The notes below the pieces were generated by a model. The model did no database searches. It had not been told where the DNA came from and saw only the letters and a list, made by a program, of their open reading frames with translations. 64,000 nt of DNA. Source: Cunninghamia lanceolata. Taxonomy: Eukaryota; Streptophyta; Pinopsida; Cupressales; Cupressaceae. The stretch covers positions 6,803,001 to 6,867,000 of the forward strand of contig BSBN01000445.1 in NCBI GenBank assembly GCA_027924645.1, written 5' to 3'. A program made the translations under genes and the position numbers. Shown here piece after piece: positions 59,078 through 64,000 of the stretch (position 1 is the first letter of the stretch; each line of letters begins with the position of its first letter).

Positions 59078-61873
59078 ATGGTAACCACTAGGCTACAGCA
59101 AACTATGAAATCCAAGCAAGTTGTCCCTAAGAAGTGCAGGTCGCCTCCTCGCACACCACAATTAGGTCGTCTCAACATTACTCTCAAGGTGACTCCTAGT
59201 GCACCCACGGCAAAACCAATCAGCACTCTGAACATGCCGCACATTGATGAACCAAGTAATCCTCAGGATGATAGAACCCCTTTGATAAATGCGCCTCAGT
59301 ATACCACAGGCTTGCCTCCGGATTTTGTCCCACAAGGTTATATCGTAGATCAAACCCCATCTCAAGAAGAGCGACACTTTGAAATAGGTCAATCCTCTCA
59401 AGAAGATGGGCAAGATCTTGATGAATTCATACAAGATCCTAGAGCTATAGCTGCCTTTGATAAAATCCTTAGTGAGAACCAGGATCATTTCTTTCGCTTG
59501 CTTGCAAAGCAACGCACCAAGTTACCTCAAGATTTTGATTTATCCACTCTCAAGGAGAACAGCAATGCCCAAGATGCCATACAAGCGGTGCAAACCATGT
59601 CCACGGTGACTACGCCCTTGCTTACACAAGGCTCGCAGTAGAAGAACCCCCTTTTTCAAAACCCAACAGGGGAGAGGTCCATATCACCGCTTTTGACTCC
59701 TATGGAGATCTATCAAAACCAACAAGAAACTCTCCAACGTCAAGCAGAGTTAGCTAAGCAAGCCACCTTAGCTTGATCGAATGTGCAACCACCTCCTAAA
59801 GTGTCCACCCCAATCGCAAGTGGAATCTTGGTTACCCCATCACGCGTCAGTTTCCTGCCCAATTACAATCCGGGGAACAATTATGTAGCCATGCAATAAG
59901 GGTCTCAACAAATGCCACCTCCTATATCATCACACCTTCATGTCTCTCAACCAATTAGAGTCATGCAGCCCCAACCACAACATTCTTCTACTCTCGTCCT
60001 CCAGCAGCCCCAACCACAACATTCTTCTACTCTCATCCTCAATCAACCCCAACTGTCGCAAATCACTTCTACCTATGTTCCTCCTCCACAATGTTCATCC
60101 TCGCTCAACTTCTTTCACACATTGCCTAGCCACTCTCAACATTCCCAACATCAAGCTACCCAAAGCTATGTGCCGCCATCACAACCTAATCAAACGCACT
60201 TTAGCTTTCCTTCACCCAATTCCTTTCTTCAACCATCACAAAGCCAACATTCTTACCTAGCGCCACCTCCACCTCTTCCAAATCAAAGCCTCCAATTCCA
60301 ACCCAATCTGAACCAATTGTACAACCCATATGATCCCAATCAATCCTATGACCCTTATAACACTAGTGTGCATGGCTTACATTATAATCTTCCATATGGG
60401 CAACACCAACCACTTTTTGGACAACAGGAGATGCTACCAACCCCTCCCACGACCATGGAGCTAAAGATCACAGAAGTACAACAACAGCTATCTGATCTTA
60501 CGTTTGGCCACACCAAAAAGACCTTCTCTTTAGAAGAAGTGTGTCCTTATCCTTTTGATCGGTCACTACCAATGATCCCTTTTCCTCAAAATTTCACTAT
60601 TCCCAAGTTCGATAAATACAAAGGATAAGGTGACCCAAAAGACCATCTTAGGGAATTCTATCTTGCTTGCTTCGAGGTCTCTCATAACGACACATATCTT
60701 ATGCGTCTCTTTCCTCGCAGTCTTGGAGGTCAAGCAATAGAATGGTTCTCACACTTACCTACGGGTATCAAGTCTTTCAACGAGCTAGCAGAGAAGTTTG
60801 CCACCCATTTTTCTTACAATGCAGAGCATGAGATTTCCATGATGGATCTATGCAATAATAAATAGAAATATGGTGAAACTTTCATTTCTTTCCTTCAACG
60901 ATGGAGACAAATGGCTAGTAAATTCCCTTTCAAGATTTCAGAGAAACAGCTTGTTAGCATATTTGTGCAGAACCTCAACCAAGAGTTAGGTTTCCATTTG
61001 CAAATTCTTAGTGCTACAACCTTCGATGAAATCACATACAAGGGAATCAATATTGAGAAGGCCCTCATTGCTAAGGGTGTGGTCAAAATCTTTAAGGAGA
61101 CGAAAGATAGCACTTCTCATCAACAATCGAACGATAAACCCAAATATTGGAACAAGAACAAAAACGTGGTCAATGATGGGGTGGTCGATACTAAGCATGT
61201 CCAAATGTTGCAAACACCGCTGCAGCTCTCCAAACCAAGTCAAGCTCCACCTCAATAATAGCAGCAACAAAGGCAGCCTTATCCCAACCAACAGCAACGA
61301 CAACAAGAGCGGCCCCAACAAGATTACCCTTCGCGACGTCAATTCACTCCCTTGGGAGTGCCCATGAAATCGGTCTTACAGCAAGCTTTGCAGAAAGGGC
61401 TCATCACCTTACCTGATGCTCCCCCATATGGAGAACCTATCTACAAAACTACACATTACAGAGACAATGAATATTGTGAGTTCCATAGGAGCAAAGGTCA
61501 TAGAACTGCGTCTTGCATGAAGCTTAAGCACCTCATCCAAAACCTCATCGACGGTAATCAAATCACTTTTGAGGATGAATCACCAGCGCAACACACGAAA
61601 AAGGATCTCAATATGTACAAGGAACCATTCCCTCATCATGGTCCACCTCCTCCTCAGGATAGAGGTAAAAGTATCAATCACGCTTCCACGTCCTTCGATT
61701 CCATTGTAGGTTGTTTTGAAGAGAGTCGAGTGTCTACCCTCACAATCAAAGGCAAATCTACAGATTGTGCTGTTACTACTCGAGGTCATGCCACCATCTG
61801 TGCACCTACACCTAGGCTTCCGGTTCAGTCTGATTATAATCTTGTCAAATATCTAGGGAGAACACCAGCATAG
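59078..61873 (+). pseudogene. element G gag
   Basis: Start chosen at ATG 59078 (MVTTRLQQTMKSKQVVPKKC), after the repeat block; the frame is open upstream without ATG. N-terminal acidic and Pro/Gln/His-rich region (59912-60480), then the capsid: FTIPKFDKYKG, GDPKDHLREFYLACFEVSHN, AIEWFSHLPTG, FNELAEKFATHFSYN, FLQRWRQMASKFP. A Cys/His motif CEFHRSKGHRTASCMKLKHL lies near 61470. Stops in the same frame occur at 59639, 59776, 59898, 60626, 60863, 61256, 61259 and 61871. No frameshift occurs, so decay is by base substitution only. Confidence 0.9.
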
Positions 61874-63658
61874 ATCTCTATTTTGGACCTTCTATGGTCA
61901 TCACCTGCACATAGAGTGGTGCTAGAAAAAGCCCTCCAAGAGTCTTCTGTTCCTAACAACATAGCAGTCGCGGATTTCCAAGCTATAGTGGGTAATATTG
62001 CTTCACCTTACAACGTGGTCTTCTCTGAGAAAGACCTCCCCTCCCATGATCCTTGTCACAATGATGCCCTTCATATTGAAGTTCTCATCCATAAGTGCAA
62101 AATCAAACGTATACTCATAGATGGTGGTGCTGGTCTCAACATCTGTTCTTTAAAGTTACTAAAGCAATTGGGATACTCTAAGGATCACGTCAACACTGAT
62201 CATAGTATTACAATCAAGGGGTATGATGATGTAGAACACCGTTTAGAAGGTGTTATTCACTTGCCTATACAACTGGGCCCTGTCATGCTTGAAACTAGGT
62301 GCCAAGTCCTTGATATTGAGCTACCTTACAACATTATCCTAGGCTGCCCATGGATCCATGCAATGAAAGCTGTTCCCTCAACGTACCATCAGTCTCTAAA
62401 GTTCCCATTCAATGGTACGGATATCACTATCCCAGGAGATCCTAATCCTTTTGAATTTTGCCGTGTCTTACAAGGAAGCTATAAAAATTGCAACCAAGTG
62501 CCTAAAAATGATAAATCCCTTGAATCCCCTCTCTATGTTGACCTTGAAACTCTCACGCAAGCCTCTACAAGTGAATCTACACCCCTCCCCAAAATCATAG
62601 CTCGCGTCCGGGATATAGGCTTTGGCACTTATGATATCTCAGAATCTTGTTGTGTAGGGCGGATGCCTCTATCTCCAAAATCTTACAGCCAACCACCCAT
62701 TGCCAAAGTTACCAAAAAAGCAGCTATTCCTCCCCCAACATTCCTAACCCAATTCCAACATGGATGGTTATTGGAAGAGGAAACTATTGAGGACATTTCT
62801 TCTTGGCTCTATAAGGAGAAAGAACTAGTCACAATACCAGTCAAGCAATACGGCAATGGCTTAAGGATAGTGAAAAATATGGGCTATAAAGGCAAAGGTG
62901 GCCTTGGGAAACAGAATCAAGGAACTATGGAGCCCATTGTGGTAACAAAGAAGCTAGACAAGAAGGGATTAGGGTTTGGTAAGAAGGTACCACGCGCCTT
63001 GGACATCGAGTATATCCTCGACGAGGTAGCTGACACTTTTTCTGCCGATTCGACGTCTACAGAGGATATCATCAATTACTCTTCCCTCCACATGACCAAT
63101 CTATTCGTAGAATCCTCCATTTTTACACTATCCTCTGTATCCTTAACTTCCACCACCAGCACCCAGAATGTCACACTTGTCTACCCTAAACTTATCGATT
63201 GGGACCAACAAGGGACCCCCGTTATAGATGTCTTTCAGAATGACGAGGCTTTAGCTGAGTTCATGGGACTTCGGGAAGGTATCCCTCTTGGCGATCACAA
63301 AGCAGGTTTTGTAATGGAACTAGAGCCCATGACTTATTTTGGTGAGAATGCCAAATCCTCCAGTCGCAAAAGTGCAAATAAAGAAAGATCTTTAGGTGAA
63401 AACCACACTGTGGCACCTCCTGATCACAAAATAGTAAAAGCAAAGGACGTATCCAAAGGTGAAAACCCAACTGTGGCACCTGAGGATGGAGGATTTGACC
63501 TTCCCTTACCATCTAAGTATCAAGAGAAATCAGCTCTCTTAGTGGAAGATTCTACAGAAATAAATCTTGGCACAGAACAAAATCCAAAGACAACATTCCT
63601 AGCAGCATCATTATCTGACACAGAGCACAGAAATCTTAACGACTTCTTTTTGCAATGA
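61874..63658 (+). pseudogene. element G aspartic protease and G-patch region
   Basis: Continues the gag frame after the stop at 61871 and stays open for about 590 codons. Protease: RILIDGGAGLNICSLKLLKQ with Asp near 62121, and LPYNIILGCPWIHAMKAVPS near 62322-62380. The usual Ser/Thr after Asp is Gly. A G-patch follows near 62850-62945 (GLRIVKNMGYKGKGGLGKQN), a glycine-rich RNA-binding module. The rest is acidic and probably unstructured, with a duplicated motif (GENHTVAPPDHK and GENPTVAPEDGG). A TGA at 63656 separates it from reverse transcriptase. Protease plus G-patch plus RT is an arrangement known in some plant gypsy polyproteins. Confidence 0.88.
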
Positions 63659-64000
63659 ACCATCAACTTTGCACGGACCTATACAGATATGTCAGGGCTA
63701 GACCCTAAGCTGGTAGTTCATTATCTCACAGTTGATCCCAAAGTGAAACCAATCAAACAGAAGTTGAGAAAGATGCACCCACAGTTAGCTCTCTTGGTGA
63801 AGGTGGAAATACAAAAGTTGTTAGACGCAAAGTTCATATGACCCATTGACTATTCAGATTGGGTCTTAAACATTGTACCTGTGTCTAAACCTAATGGGCG
63901 CATCCACATGTGTAATGATTTCAGAGATCTCAACAAGGCATGTCCCAAAGATGACTTTCCACTACCAAACATTGACATAATAGTGGACTTGACAGCAGGT
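63659..64000 (+). pseudogene. element G reverse transcriptase, N-terminal part
   Basis: Same frame as the upstream region. VHYLTVDPKVKPIKQKLRKM, a stop at 63839, then SDWVLNIVPVSKPNGRIHMC and DFRDLNKACPKDDFPLPNID up to the window end. These are the first conserved blocks of gypsy reverse transcriptase. The catalytic YxDD would be just outside. Confidence 0.92.

Larger units (their letters stand above)
55589..64000 (+). mobile_element. element G: Ty3/gypsy element with G-patch, 3' part off-window
   Basis: 5' LTR, primer-binding site, long repeat-bearing leader, then one reading frame holding gag, protease, G-patch and the start of reverse transcriptase at the window edge. It sits inside the gag of D. 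The left target bases would be GGTAT (55584-55588); the right copy is outside the window. Confidence 0.9.

Overview
The window is plant nuclear DNA made almost entirely of nested LTR retrotransposons. I see no host gene, rRNA, tRNA or CRISPR array. Very long LTRs, Ty3/gypsy and Ty1/copia polyproteins eroded by stop codons, and layered insertions all suggest a large-genome seed plant. A gymnosperm is my best guess, but nothing here proves it.

Left block (1-16.5 kb, coding on +). The 3' end of a Ty1/copia element (1 to about 1867) abuts the 3' half of 'element 1' (about 1868-6658). A second, complete member of the same family, 'element 2', lies at 6906-16506 with TGTGT target duplications. This family has copia-type ends and a copia-type zinc-knuckle gag remnant, but a long unrecognised ORF (ORF2) sits where pol should be. 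A 742 bp LTR-like insertion (12704-13445) interrupts element 2.

Middle block (16.7-52.8 kb). The outer gypsy element 'O' (16731-52806, +) encodes gag and a protease-like domain but shows no reverse transcriptase or integrase. Two later insertions split it. The first is the giant minus-strand gypsy element 'T' (19479-42653, target duplication CATCT), which has 7.6-7.7 kb LTRs. The second is 'X' (44349-49189, target duplication TCCAT), which looks like a 4.8 kb solo LTR.

Element T is the most unusual object. Each of its LTRs carries a decayed reading frame of about 4.1 kb in the same sense as gag-pol, together with an array of TTGTATA/TATACAA palindromic units. Its internal region reads gag, aspartic protease, a second RNase H with its catalytic acids present, reverse transcriptase with a degenerate RNase H, then integrase.

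Right block (52.9-64 kb, +). The 5' LTR, primer-binding site and gag of copia element 'D' (52916-55588) are interrupted by gypsy element 'G' (55589 to beyond the window). G has an LTR, a primer-binding site, and a 2.3 kb leader carrying about 30 copies of a GCGCTTCTGG-type repeat. One reading frame then holds gag, protease, a G-patch and the start of reverse transcriptase, broken only by stop codons.

Order of events read from the nesting: O before T and X; element 2 before its LTR-like insert; D before G; element 1 before the copia at the left edge, if that boundary is right.
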